A stretch of 64,000 nt of DNA from Opitutus sp. GAS368 (GCF_900104925.1 NZ_LT629735.1:2959001-3023000), one strand, 5' to 3'. Positions 28,300 through 36,792 are shown, counted from the first letter of the stretch. Program-made: numbers and translations. Notes: a model not told the origin generated them from the letters alone.

Positions 28300-29754
28300 C
28301 AATCACCATCCAACTACGAGGCAGTCATCGGCCTGGAGGTCCATGTGCAGCTCAGGACGGCGTCGAAGATGTTCACGCGCGTCGCGGCCGGCTACGGCCA
28401 GCCCGAGAACACGCTGACGGATCCCGTCGTGCTCGCGCTGCCGGGCGCGCTGCCGGTGATGAACAAGGAGGCGCTCGACAAGACCATCAAGGCCGGGCTC
28501 ATCCTCGATTGCACCATCGCGCCGGTCTGCAAGTGGGACCGCAAAAACTACTTTTACCCCGACTCGCCGAAGAACTACCAGATCTCACAATACGACCAGC
28601 CGATCTGTGTCGGTGGCTCGGTCGAGATCGAGCTGCCCGGCCCGTCGCGCAACGTGATGGGCGAGCACAAGAAGATCCCGCTGACCCGCATCCACCTCGA
28701 GGAGGATGTCGGCAAGCTCAACCACGGTGCCAGCGACTCGCTCGTCGACTACAACCGCGCCGGCACGCCGCTGATGGAGATCGTCTCCGAGCCGGCGATA
28801 CACAGCGCCGACGAGGCGTTCGCGTTCCTGACCGCGCTGCGCACGGCGATGGTGCAGGGCGGCATCTCCGACTGCGACATGGAGAAGGGCCAGCTGCGCT
28901 GTGACGCCAACATTTCCATCCGGCCCGCGGGCGAGACCAAACTTGGCACGAAGGTCGAACTGAAGAACCTCAATTCCATCTCGTTCGTCCGCGACGGCAT
29001 CGCCCACGAGATCCGCCGGCAGATCGCCGTGGTCACGAGCGGCGGCGCCATCGTGCAGGAGACGCGCGACTACGACGGGCAGACCGGCGCGTCGCAGTCG
29101 CTGCGGTCGAAGGAGATGGCCCACGACTACCGGTATTTTCCCGACCCCGACCTGATGCCGGTGAAGGTCGACGAGGCCTGGCAGGCCGCGATCCGCGCCA
29201 CACTGCCCGAGCCGATGTTCGACCGGCAGCGGCGGTATATGGACCAGTTTCAGCTGCCCTACACACTGACTTCGGTCCTCGTGCCGCAGCTGGCGCTCGG
29301 CGCGTTCTTCGAGGAGGCGGCCCAGCTCAGCGGCAAACCGCAGGCGGCGGCCAACTGGATCGCCAACGACCTGCTGCGTGAACTGGCCGCGGCGGGCGTC
29401 GACCTGGCCGGCAGCAAGGTCCGGCCGACGCACATCGCCGGTCTCGTGAAGCTCGTCGAGTCGGGGATTATTTCCAGCAATAGCGCCAAGGAGGTCTTCG
29501 TCGAGATGTTTGCCACGGGCGACCAGGCCGACGCCATTGTCGGGCGCAAGGGCCTGCAGCAATCCACCGACACCGGCGAGCTGGAGAGGTGGGTGGCCGA
29601 CGCCATCGCCGCTGATCCGAAGGCCGCCGCCGGCTTCCGGGGCGGCAACGAAAAGGCGCTCAACGCCATCAAGGGCGCCGTGATGAAGGCGTCGAAGGGC
29701 AAGGCCAACCCGCAACTGGTGGACGCGATCGCGCGGAAGCAGCTCGAGGCCTGA
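28264..29754 (+). CDS. gatB: Aspartyl/glutamyl-tRNA amidotransferase subunit B
   Basis: 496 residues if started at GTG 28264. The conserved protein begins at YEAVIGLEVHVQL (residue 18), so GTG 28273 or 28294 are equally possible starts; all three lie in the repeat arm. The catalytic part contains KWDRKNYFYPDSPKNYQISQ and the zinc/kinase-like core region with EEDVGKLNH. Helical and tail YqeY-like domains occupy about residues 300-496. GatB activates the tRNA-bound Glu or Asp and receives ammonia from GatA. Its N-terminus and translation signal appear to have been rebuilt by the upstream insertion. Confidence 0.95.
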   Translation: MTSVQPPSSSVSQSPSNYEAVIGLEVHVQLRTASKMFTRVAAGYGQPENTLTDPVVLALPGALPVMNKEALDKTIKAGLILDCTIAPVCKWDRKNYFYPDSPKNYQISQYDQPICVGGSVEIELPGPSRNVMGEHKKIPLTRIHLEEDVGKLNHGASDSLVDYNRAGTPLMEIVSEPAIHSADEAFAFLTALRTAMVQGGISDCDMEKGQLRCDANISIRPAGETKLGTKVELKNLNSISFVRDGIAHEIRRQIAVVTSGGAIVQETRDYDGQTGASQSLRSKEMAHDYRYFPDPDLMPVKVDEAWQAAIRATLPEPMFDRQRRYMDQFQLPYTLTSVLVPQLALGAFFEEAAQLSGKPQAAANWIANDLLRELAAAGVDLAGSKVRPTHIAGLVKLVESGIISSNSAKEVFVEMFATGDQADAIVGRKGLQQSTDTGELERWVADAIAADPKAAAGFRGGNEKALNAIKGAVMKASKGKANPQLVDAIARKQLEA

Positions 29755-29763
29755 GCCGGCCTT

Positions 29764-29842
29764 GTGGTGGAGCGCACTGACGCCAGTGCGCTGGCTTGGG
29801 AGCCATCAGAGCCAAGCGCGCTGAAGTCAGCGCGTTCCGCCT
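29764..29842. repeat. Dispersed palindrome, family B (GGTGGAGCGC type)
   Basis: GGTGGAGCGCACTGACGCCA is mirrored by GAAGTCAGCGCGTTCCGCC, with an inner pair GGCTTGG/CCAAGC. It is the same family as 36793-36869 and 50946-51014. It lies between the convergent gatB and DUF2071 genes. Confidence 0.8.
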
Positions 29843-30517
29843 TCAGGGCATCCGCAGGGGCCGGCCCATCCACACCTTGGCCAGGCCGGGGGAGAAATTG
29901 GCCCCGACCAGCCGGGCGCCGGCAAACCACGGCCAGTTTTCGCGCAGCAGCGAGTCCTCGCGCACCTTCACCACCGCAGGGGTCGCGAGCCAAGGCGGAT
30001 GCCAGACCCGGAACAGGCAGCGGTGCCCGAGTCGCACGGTGAAAGCGGTGTAGCGTTCCATCAGCCAGGCGGTGAGCGAACCGGCAGCGGCCGGCCGGTA
30101 GGCCGCGGGATCGGCATCGACCAGCGCGCGATAGCTGAAAACGGCGCCGGAAGCGGGATCGGTCACGCGGCCGCTGACCTCGCCGCTCCGCCAGTCGTGC
30201 GCGTAGTTCAGCCGGGCCAGCCGGTAGGGCAGGCCAAACAGCGGCGGACCCAGCCGCAGGCTCAGGCGGTTGTTGAGGTGCTCGGCAAGGAAGTAGATGC
30301 CGGTTTCATTCCCGACCTTCACGTAGGTCCGGACGTTGAGAAAGCCGTGCGTCGCGATGGGGCGGAAGAGCCATTCGGCGAGCCAACCGCCCCGCCGCGG
30401 TTTCATGCCACGCATCGTGAAGGCCAGCAACGTCACGTAGGCCCGGCCCTCGTGCAGGTCGAGGGGGAAGGGGACCAGCGGCCGCAGCAGCGCTGGGTCC
30501 ACCTCATAGTGGATCAT
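29843..30517 (-). CDS. DUF2071 (YqjF-like) family protein, 5' end uncertain
   Basis: 224 residues from ATG 30517. Family features are IHYEVDPALLRPLVPFPLDL, VTLLAFTMRGMKP, THGFLNVRTYV and GNETGIYFLAEHLN. The conserved family N-terminus appears upstream in the same frame (PGEPLLIADWDRAL), but no ATG or GTG is available there. An ATG with a perfect AAAAGGAG site at ~30600 lies in another frame and stops after 19 codons. This suggests a single-base frameshift, or a sequencing error, near 30545. The function of DUF2071 proteins is unknown. It is divergent from the GbsR-like regulator. Confidence 0.7.
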   Translation of the reverse strand: MIHYEVDPALLRPLVPFPLDLHEGRAYVTLLAFTMRGMKPRRGGWLAEWLFRPIATHGFLNVRTYVKVGNETGIYFLAEHLNNRLSLRLGPPLFGLPYRLARLNYAHDWRSGEVSGRVTDPASGAVFSYRALVDADPAAYRPAAAGSLTAWLMERYTAFTVRLGHRCLFRVWHPPWLATPAVVKVREDSLLRENWPWFAGARLVGANFSPGLAKVWMGRPLRMP

Positions 30518-30619
30518 CAGCGCCCGGTCCCAGTCCGCGATCAGCAGCGGCTCGCCCGGGCGGTGAGGGGAGGGACGGGGCAGAGGGCGGTGGTGTTCAT
30601 GGCGGGCTCCTTTTGCAGC

Positions 30620-30660
30620 TTGACACCTATCGTGACAGATATTTCAGTAAAGACAGAAAT
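30620..30660 (+). promoter_or_regulatory. Candidate promoter and operator of the GbsR-like regulator
   Basis: TTGACA (30620-30625) is followed, after 17 bases, by a weak -10 (TTCAGT 30643-30648). Overlapping it is a perfect inverted repeat, ATTTC-N10-GAAAT (30641-30660), a plausible dimer site for autoregulation. The divergent DUF2071 promoter must share this region. Confidence 0.35.
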
Positions 30661-30676
30661 CAGAGAAACACTCGCT

Positions 30677-31198
30677 ATGAAACTCACTGATACGACCCGT
30701 AAGTTCATCCTCCACTGGGGCGAGATGGGCACCCGCTGGGGCATCAACCGCTCCGTCGCCCAGATCCACGCCCTGCTCTACGTCTCGCCGGTGCCGCTGC
30801 ACGCCGACGAGATCGCCACGACGCTCGATATCGCGCGCTCCAACGTCAGCGGCAGCCTGCGCGAGCTGCAAGGCTGGGGCCTGGCGCGGGTGACGCACCT
30901 CCTGGGCGACCGGCGCGACCATTTCGAGACGACCAAGGACGTCTGGGCGATGGTCGGCATCATCCTCGACGGCCGGAAGCGCCGCGAACTCGACCCCTCG
31001 GTGAAGCTGCTGCGCGAGTGCGTGCAGGAGCTCGACGAGCAGAAGGCCGACGAGGCCTACACCGAGGACCGGCTCAACGAACTGCTCGGGCTGGTCGAAC
31101 TGGCCTCCGCTTGGGCGGAGCGTGCGCAGAAACTCTCGCCCGAGTCCCTCCGCCGGCTGCTGAAGCTCGGCGACAAGATCTTCAAGCTGGTGGAATAA
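30677..31198 (+). CDS. GbsR/MarR-family transcriptional regulator
   Basis: 173 residues from ATG 30677. A winged helix-turn-helix covers about residues 25-95: HWGEMGTRWGINRSVAQIHA, then HADEIATTLDIARSNVSGSL as the recognition region and LGDRRDHFETTKDVW as the wing. The C-terminal ~70 residues are helical and would mediate dimerisation. It is followed 29 bp later by a small membrane-protein gene, probably in the same operon and its target. The effector is unknown; GbsR relatives respond to choline, but many members do not. Confidence 0.85.
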   Translation: MKLTDTTRKFILHWGEMGTRWGINRSVAQIHALLYVSPVPLHADEIATTLDIARSNVSGSLRELQGWGLARVTHLLGDRRDHFETTKDVWAMVGIILDGRKRRELDPSVKLLRECVQELDEQKADEAYTEDRLNELLGLVELASAWAERAQKLSPESLRRLLKLGDKIFKLVE

Positions 31199-31227
31199 CC
31201 CGCCCGCTGCCGAAAAAGGAAACCACC

Positions 31228-31608
31228 ATGAACATCACCGAAAAATGCTACATCATCTACCTGCTCCTCGGCGTGCCGCTGACGGTCTGGGTGGGCCAGA
31301 CGCTGCATCGCAACGGCCGGATCTTCCTGGTCGAGGCCTTTCACGGGAAGGAAGACATGGCGGACTCGGTCAACCATCTGCTGCTGGTCGGGTTCTACCT
31401 GATCAATGTCGGCTACGTGTTGCTGGGTCTGCCGCTCGGCACCAAGCCCGAGACGGTGCAGGCGGCCTTCGAGTTCCTGGCCACGAAGCTGGGGTTGGTC
31501 CTGCTCGTGCTGGGGGCGATGCACTTCTTCAACATGTTCAACTTCGACAAAATGAGGAAGAAGGCCCGCCACTCCGAGACCGCCGCCGTGCCGCCGCTGG
31601 TGCGCTGA
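31228..31608 (+). CDS. Small integral membrane protein
   Basis: 126 residues from ATG 31228, with AAAAAGGA upstream. Three hydrophobic segments are visible: about residues 7-24 ([18 protein letters not shown]), 49-72 ([20 protein letters not shown]) and 83-105 ([20 protein letters not shown]). The C-terminus is basic and soluble. I do not recognise a family. Co-transcription with the GbsR-like regulator suggests an envelope or transport role under its control. A terminator follows. Confidence 0.75.
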   Translation: MNITEKCYIIYLLLGVPLTVWVGQTLHRNGRIFLVEAFHGKEDMADSVNHLLLVGFYLINVGYVLLGLPLGTKPETVQAAFEFLATKLGLVLLVLGAMHFFNMFNFDKMRKKARHSETAAVPPLVR

Positions 31609-31627
31609 GCGTGAGGATGGGGTCGAG

Positions 31628-31657
31628 GCCCGGGCGCCGCCCGGGCCTTTTGTTTTT
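31628..31657 (+). terminator. Rho-independent terminator after the GbsR operon
   Basis: GGCCCGGGC (31628-31636) pairs with GCCCGGGCC (31639-31647) and is followed by TTTTGTTTTT. It lies 20 bp after the membrane-protein stop. Confidence 0.85.
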
Positions 31658-31690
31658 GGCGCCGGCCTTGCATCACGGGGAGATGCGGAC

Positions 31691-32443
31691 ATGTTTCACG
31701 TCATGAATGCCCCTGAGAACCCGCAGATCTCGCGCCGTGACGCGCTGAAAATCATCGGAGCCGGCGTGGCGGTCGCCAGCCTCGGCCTGACCAAGGCCAT
31801 TGCCGCCGAAGCCGCCACCACCGCTCCCGCCCTCGACTGGGAATTGCCCAAGCTGTCCTACGCCTACGGCGCCCTCGAGCCGCACATCGATGCGCGAACG
31901 ATGGAAATCCATCACACGAAGCATCACCAGGCCTATATCATCAACGCGAAGAACCTGCTCAAGGACCACCCCGACCTGCTGGCGCGCGGACCCGAGGCCC
32001 TGGTGCGTGACCTGGCGAGCGTGCCGGAGGCGATCCGCACCGGCATCCGCAACAACGCCGGCGGCCACGTGAACCACAGTTTCTTCTGGAAGATCATTGC
32101 GCCCGATACCGGGGCGTCCACCCAGCAACTGCCCGTCGCCATTGCGGCCGCGTTTGGTTCGATGGATGAGTTCAAGAAACAGTTCACCGATGCCGCCATG
32201 AAACGCTTTGGCAGCGGCTGGGCCTGGCTGAGCCTGAAGGATGGCAAGCTCGTGGTGCAGTCCACGGCGAATCAGGACTCGCCGCTCAGCGACGGCGCCA
32301 AGCCCATCATCGGCCTCGATGTCTGGGAGCATGCCTACTACCTGCATTACCAGAATGTCCGCGCCGACTACGTGAAGGCCTTCTGGAACGTGCTCAACTG
32401 GACCCAGGCCGAGACCAACTACGGCGCGGCGCTGAAGGCTTGA
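31691..32443 (+). CDS. Superoxide dismutase [Mn/Fe] with Tat signal peptide
   Basis: 250 residues, ~45 longer than cytoplasmic SODs because of an N-terminal Tat-type signal: [20 protein letters not shown] with Arg15-Arg16. Metal ligands by family alignment are His74 (MEIHHTKHH), His129 ([10 protein letters not shown]), Asp210 and His214 (DVWEHAYY). GGHxNHxxFW and NQDSP favour a manganese-type or cambialistic enzyme. It dismutates superoxide, here presumably in the periplasm. The start may be ATG 31691 or 31703; both keep the signal. It lies next to a [2Fe-2S] protein and a Fur regulator. Confidence 0.94.
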   Translation: MFHVMNAPENPQISRRDALKIIGAGVAVASLGLTKAIAAEAATTAPALDWELPKLSYAYGALEPHIDARTMEIHHTKHHQAYIINAKNLLKDHPDLLARGPEALVRDLASVPEAIRTGIRNNAGGHVNHSFFWKIIAPDTGASTQQLPVAIAAAFGSMDEFKKQFTDAAMKRFGSGWAWLSLKDGKLVVQSTANQDSPLSDGAKPIIGLDVWEHAYYLHYQNVRADYVKAFWNVLNWTQAETNYGAALKA

Positions 32444-32530
32444 TGAATTCGACACAGAGAGCAGAGAGGCCGGAGTGAGGGCAAGGAGGTCTTGCTCGGT
32501 GTCCTCGGTGGTTCTCGGTGAACTCTGTGA
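32444..32530. repeat. Solo CACAGAG-family palindrome between sod and ferredoxin
   Basis: GACACAGAGAGCAGAGAGG (32450-32468) faces GGTGTCCTCGGTGG and CTCGGTGAACTCTGTGAC (ending 32531) across a short centre. It is the same family as the arms around the GxxExxY gene. Its right arm supplies GTG start codons (32518, 32527) for the next gene. Confidence 0.75.
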
Positions 32531-32865
32531 CTAAGAATCCCAAATCCTTCGATGAGATCGGCCTGCCTGCGGCCCGGCGTCACCTGTTCCTGTGTGTCGG
32601 TCCGGACTGCTGCACGCCGGAGCAGGGGCTGGCGACTTGGGAGCATCTGAAGGGCGCGCTCAAGGAGCACAAGATCCCCACGTTGCGCACCAAGGCCGCG
32701 TGCCTGCAAATGTGCCAGGACGGCCCGTGGCTGGTCGTCTATCCCGACGGCGTCTGGTATGCGTCGGTCACGCCCGAGCGCTTCGACCGGATCCGGCGCG
32801 AACACCTCGAGGGTGGCGTGCCGGTGCAGGAGTGGGTGCGGGCAGTCCATCCGCTTGTCCCATAA
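32518..32865 (+). CDS. Thioredoxin-like [2Fe-2S] ferredoxin
   Basis: 115 residues from GTG 32518; GTG 32527 is the alternative and both lie in a repeat arm. The cysteine pattern of thioredoxin-like ferredoxins is present: HLFLCVGPDCC (Cys26, Cys31, Cys32), then AACLQMCQDGPW (Cys62, Cys66), followed by VVYPDGVWYASVTPERFDRI. The ligands are probably four of these five cysteines. It is a soluble electron carrier of unknown partner. Neighbouring sod and fur genes suggest an iron or oxidative-stress setting. Confidence 0.88.
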   Translation: MNSVTKNPKSFDEIGLPAARRHLFLCVGPDCCTPEQGLATWEHLKGALKEHKIPTLRTKAACLQMCQDGPWLVVYPDGVWYASVTPERFDRIRREHLEGGVPVQEWVRAVHPLVP

Positions 32866-32891
32866 AAAAGGCGCGGCAAGAGGGCCGCGCC
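32864..32891 (-). terminator. Rho-independent terminator of fur
   Basis: On the minus strand GGCGCGGC (32891-32884) pairs with GCCGCGCC (32877-32870), followed by six T (32869-32864). The stem sits between the convergent ferredoxin and fur genes. Confidence 0.88.
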
Positions 32892-32913
32892 GGAAGGGGA
32901 GAATAAGCGAATC

Positions 32914-33441
32914 TCAGACGCGATCGCCGGGAATGGCCGGCGCAACGTTGCGGGTCGAGACCGCCGATTGGCAGGCCGGACAGACGCCGAAGAACTCGAC
33001 GACGTGGCTGACGTCCGCATAGCCGCGCTCATGCAGCAGGCGCTCGATGCCCTCCACGGGAAAGTAGTCCACGCGATCGGTCGAGCCGCAGGCCTTGCAA
33101 ATGATATGATAGTGGCGCGTTGTGCGCAGGGTGAGCTCGTAGAGGCAGGTGCCATTGTGCAGGTAGCTGCGGCGGACCATGCCGAGCTGCTCGAAGGCGG
33201 CCAGGCAGCGGTAGACGGTGACGAGGTCGCACACCGCGGTGCCCATTTCGTGGTGAATGCGCTCGATGCTGACCGGTCCCTCATGACGTTGCATCGACTC
33301 GATGATCGCGAGGCGGGGTTTGGTGATGCGCATCCGGGCCTGGCGGATGCGGGTGCGAGCATCATCCAAGGCCGAATCTGCGGGAGCGGGGCTGGCGGCG
33401 ACAGCGGCCAGGGGGTGGTTCGACTGGGTCGCGGAAATCAT
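32914..33441 (-). CDS. Fur-family transcriptional regulator
   Basis: 175 residues with an extended Ala-rich N-terminus (~28 residues). A winged helix covers about 35-105 (RITKPRLAIIESMQRHEGPV, then CDLVTVYRCLAAFEQLGMVR). The dimerisation domain has HYHIICKACGSTDRVDYF and two structural zinc CxxC pairs (Cys115/Cys118, Cys154/Cys157), typical of Fur/PerR/Zur. Which metal it senses cannot be told from the motifs. Proximity to sod and a [2Fe-2S] protein favours iron or peroxide sensing. The AT-richer stretch at 33445-33470 upstream is the likely promoter/operator. Confidence 0.93.
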   Translation of the reverse strand: MISATQSNHPLAAVAASPAPADSALDDARTRIRQARMRITKPRLAIIESMQRHEGPVSIERIHHEMGTAVCDLVTVYRCLAAFEQLGMVRRSYLHNGTCLYELTLRTTRHYHIICKACGSTDRVDYFPVEGIERLLHERGYADVSHVVEFFGVCPACQSAVSTRNVAPAIPGDRV

Positions 33442-33629
33442 GTGGGGTATAGGGTAATCTATATGCCTTATGCCGGGAGAAATGCGAGGTGAAGTTTTTC
33501 CAAACGCTACTTTACTGCGATGAAATGCATGTAGGATGACGCCCTACACGCGTGCGCCGGTGCGGGTGGAGGATTGGCTGCGGGGTTGCGGCCTGTGGCC
33601 GGCTGTGCTAGCTATTGCCCCTGAAATTC

Positions 33630-34058
33630 ATGCAAGACTTGGAATTTTCCGAAATCGTCGGGTTGATTTGTAAAGAAGACTCCCGCTTTGACCGCAAGGC
33701 CTACAACTTTGTCCGGCAGGCACTTGACCACACCGTCAAGGAGACGAAGCGCAAAAACCCGGAGCGCACCGGCAAGTCGCAGCATGTGACCGGGGCCGAA
33801 CTCCTCGAAGGCATCCGCGCCTATGCTTTGGAGCAATACGGCCCGCTGACCAAGACCGTCCTCACCACCTGGGGCATCCGCCGCTGCTCCGACTTCGGCG
33901 ACATTGTCTTCAATCTGATCGAATACAATGTCTTCAGCAAAACCGAGACCGACCGCCGCGAGGATTTTGCGGACATCTACGATTTCGACGAGGCGTTCGT
34001 GAAGCCCTTCCAGCCCGCTGCGTCTCGTCGCACGCGCGGTCATTCCGGCGCCGCCTGA
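33630..34058 (+). CDS. Minf_1886 family protein
   Basis: 142 residues from ATG 33630, the start that yields the family opening MQDLEFSEIVGLICKEDSRF. Other conserved stretches are KAYNFVRQALDHTVKETKR, HVTGAELLEGIRAYALEQYG and TTWGIRRCSDFGDIVFNLIE. This family, named after a Methylacidiphilum gene, is typical of Verrucomicrobiota and Planctomycetota; no function is established. It is soluble with no signal peptide and appears to be a single-gene unit. Confidence 0.9.
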   Translation: MQDLEFSEIVGLICKEDSRFDRKAYNFVRQALDHTVKETKRKNPERTGKSQHVTGAELLEGIRAYALEQYGPLTKTVLTTWGIRRCSDFGDIVFNLIEYNVFSKTETDRREDFADIYDFDEAFVKPFQPAASRRTRGHSGAA

Positions 34059-34065
34059 GCGGAAT

Positions 34066-34125
34066 ACCACGACGAGGTCCCGGGTCTTCAGGAACAGTGG
34101 AGTGCGGGCGACCCCGCCCGCTCGA
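34066..34125. repeat. Dispersed repeat, family C (degenerate copy)
   Basis: ACCACGACGAGGTCC (34067-34081), then GTGGAGTGCGGGCGACCCCG (34097-34116). The order and sequence match 56268-56320 and the other family C copies, with several mismatches. Confidence 0.55.
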
Positions 34126-34211
34126 GCCAAGATCCGTCTCCAGCCCGGTCGATAGTTTTACTGTGGATTTGCAGTCCTTCACTTCTTTCCTTCTCTCTCT
34201 CATCCCTCCTG

Positions 34212-36776
34212 ATGCCCGCCCAAAAAATGTCCGCCCGTCCCCGCGACCTCGCCTTGTTGGAAAGCCTTTGGCGCGAGCCGGTCGAACGTTACACGCTGCT
34301 TAACGGCCTTACCGTCCTGCTGCGGCATGACACCGCCGCGCCGGTCAGTTCGGTGCAGGTGTGGGTGAAGACCGGCAGCACGCACGAGGGCGCGCACCTC
34401 GGCGCGGGCCTCTCGCACTACCTTGAGCACATGCTCTTCAAGGGCACGGAGCGCCGCGCCGGCCGCGAGATCTCCGCGACGGTCCAGGCCCACGGCGGCT
34501 ACATCAATGCCTACACGACCTTTGACCGCACGGTCTACTACATCGACGTGCCGTCCATCCACACGGCCGTGGCCATCGATCTCCTGGCCGACGCCACGCT
34601 GCACTCGCTCCTGCCGGCTGAGGAGGTGACCAAGGAGAAGGACGTCATCCTGCGGGAGATCGACATGTGCCTCGACGATCCCGACCAGCGGCTGTCGCAG
34701 GCGCTGTTCGAGACGGCCTTCCGCACCCATCCTTACCGCCAGCCCATCATCGGGCACCGCGATGTCTTTGCCGCCAATACCCGCGAGGACCTGCTGGCCT
34801 ACTACCGCGCCCGCTACGTGCCGAACAACCTCGTGGTGGTCATCGCGGGTGCTTTCGACCCCGTGGCGACGCGCGCGGCCATCGCCGAGCATTTTGGCAA
34901 GGCGCCGCGCGTGCGCCTTGCCCCGGTGCTCGTGCCCGACGAACCCGTCCAGCTCTCCCGCCGCGACCAGCATCTGTCCGAGGATGTCCAGGTGTCGCGC
35001 GCCGGCCTCGGCTGGCAGATCCCGGGCCTGACCCATCCCGACGCCCCGGCGCTCGACATGCTTGCCATGGTGCTGGGCCATGGCGACAGCTCGCTGCTCT
35101 GGCAGGCCATCCGCGAAAAGGCCCGGCTGGTGCACTCGATCGACGCCATGGCCTGGAGCCCGGGCACCAGCGGCCTCTTCTACATTTCCTTCCTCGCCGA
35201 TCCCGACAAGCGCGTGGCCGCCGAGTCGGCCATCCTCGCCGAGCTGGCGCGCATCGGGCAAAAGGGTATCAGCCCGAAGGCCCTCGCCAAGGCCGTGCGG
35301 CAGGCCGTCACCTCCGAGATCAACATGCGCAAGACCATGTCCGGCCAGGCTTCGCGCCTTGGCGCCGGCGAGGTCGTGGTCGGGGACATCAACTACGCGC
35401 GAACTTACTTTGAGCGGCTGTTCGCCCTCACGCCGGCCGGCCTGAAAAAGGTGATGCACACCTACCTCGTGCCGGAGAAGCTCACTGTTGTTTCGAGCAA
35501 CCCGGCGGGTGCGGCCGCCGCACCCGTCCTCCGAGGCCTTGGCGAAGGAGGGTCGTCGCTGGATTTTGAGGAGCTGACGCTGCCCAACGGTGCGCGGCTC
35601 CTGTTGCAGCCGAACAAGCACCTGCCCAACCTGCACCTGCGCCTCGCCCTGGCCGGCGGGCCGATGTTCGAGCCGGCGGACCGCCGCGGCCTGACCAACC
35701 TCCTGTCCACGCTCCTGGCCAAGGACACGACGAAGCGCTCCGCCGAGGAAGTGGCCCGCGCCATCGAGGCAGTGGGCGGAGCGTTCGAGGATTTCTCCGG
35801 CAACAACAGCTATGGGCTCATGGCCGAGGTGCTGCCCGGCGACGCGGATCTGGCACTGGAACTGATCAGCGACGCCGTGCTGCGGCCGGCCTTCAAGCCG
35901 GCGCGACTCGAAGTCGAGCGCGAGTCGGCCCTGGCGGCGCTCAAGGAAGGACTCGACGACGTGGTCACCGTCGGCCGGAAGGCGATGCGGGCCAAATTCT
36001 TCGGTGCGCACCCCTTTGCCATCGAGAGCGGCGGGGACGAGGCCGGGCTGAAGGCCATCACGGTCGCCGACCTGCGCGCTCTGCACCGGCGGCAGCTCGT
36101 AAGCGGCAACGCCGTGCTGGCGGTGGCGGGCGATTTCGACGCGAAGAAACTCGTGCCCAAGCTGAAGGCGTTCCTTGCCCAGCTGCCCAAGGGCGCCGCG
36201 GCGAAGGCGACGGCTGCGCTGAAGGTCAAGGCGGGCGACTTCACCGAGACCCAGCCGCGCCAGCAGGCGATCGTCTTCCAGGCGTTCCCCGGACCGGGCC
36301 TGCACGCGCCGGACTACACCGTGAGCGAGGTGATGGACGAGCTGTTCAGCGGCATGTCGTCGCACCTGTTCGAGCGCGTGCGCGAGGAGAAGAGCCTGGC
36401 GTATTTCGTCCGCTCCAGCCGCATCGTGGGCCTGGAGACCGGCATGTTCTACTTCTATGCCGGCACGAGTCCGCAGCGCTACGGCGAGGTCGTCGAGGAA
36501 CTGAACCTCGAGATCACCCGCGTGCAGGGCGGCGGCGTGACCCCGGAGGAACTTGCGCGCTGCCAGACCCGGCTCAAGGCCGGCAAGCGCATGGGCCTGC
36601 AGACCAATTCGTCGCGCGCCATGCAGTCCGCGCTGAATGCGGTTTACGGCCTCCCCGTCAACGACTGGCGGACCTACGATACCCGGATCGATGCCGTCAC
36701 ACTGGCCGACGTGCAGGCGTTTGCCCGGCGGTATTTCAAGTCCGGCAGCCGCGTGCAGCTGGTGGTGAAGCCCTGA
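34212..36776 (+). CDS. M16 family metallopeptidase, two-domain
   Basis: 854 residues with two tandem M16 halves. The first (about 25-425) has the inverse zinc motif HYLEH (His69, Glu72, His73) and a downstream glutamate region KEKDVILREIDM. The second (about 450-854) has GLTNLLSTLL where HxxEH would be, so it is the inactive half that closes the chamber. A glycine/alanine-rich linker (residues ~430-450) is encoded by a palindromic repeat. No signal peptide is evident. It probably degrades short peptides; the specific substrate is unknown. Confidence 0.92.
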   Translation: MPAQKMSARPRDLALLESLWREPVERYTLLNGLTVLLRHDTAAPVSSVQVWVKTGSTHEGAHLGAGLSHYLEHMLFKGTERRAGREISATVQAHGGYINAYTTFDRTVYYIDVPSIHTAVAIDLLADATLHSLLPAEEVTKEKDVILREIDMCLDDPDQRLSQALFETAFRTHPYRQPIIGHRDVFAANTREDLLAYYRARYVPNNLVVVIAGAFDPVATRAAIAEHFGKAPRVRLAPVLVPDEPVQLSRRDQHLSEDVQVSRAGLGWQIPGLTHPDAPALDMLAMVLGHGDSSLLWQAIREKARLVHSIDAMAWSPGTSGLFYISFLADPDKRVAAESAILAELARIGQKGISPKALAKAVRQAVTSEINMRKTMSGQASRLGAGEVVVGDINYARTYFERLFALTPAGLKKVMHTYLVPEKLTVVSSNPAGAAAAPVLRGLGEGGSSLDFEELTLPNGARLLLQPNKHLPNLHLRLALAGGPMFEPADRRGLTNLLSTLLAKDTTKRSAEEVARAIEAVGGAFEDFSGNNSYGLMAEVLPGDADLALELISDAVLRPAFKPARLEVERESALAALKEGLDDVVTVGRKAMRAKFFGAHPFAIESGGDEAGLKAITVADLRALHRRQLVSGNAVLAVAGDFDAKKLVPKLKAFLAQLPKGAAAKATAALKVKAGDFTETQPRQQAIVFQAFPGPGLHAPDYTVSEVMDELFSGMSSHLFERVREEKSLAYFVRSSRIVGLETGMFYFYAGTSPQRYGEVVEELNLEITRVQGGGVTPEELARCQTRLKAGKRMGLQTNSSRAMQSALNAVYGLPVNDWRTYDTRIDAVTLADVQAFARRYFKSGSRVQLVVKP
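35507..35551. repeat. Palindromic repeat inside the M16 interdomain linker
   Basis: A perfect 19-bp inverted repeat, GGGTGCGGC-C-GCCGCACCC (35507-35525), is followed by CCTCC GAGGCCTTGGCGAA GGAGG (35528-35551). The second part resembles a repeat I recall from many unrelated genomes. It stays in frame and encodes AGAAAAPVLRGLGEGG. Confidence 0.6.
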
Positions 36777-36792
36777 GGCGGGATCAGGCATT

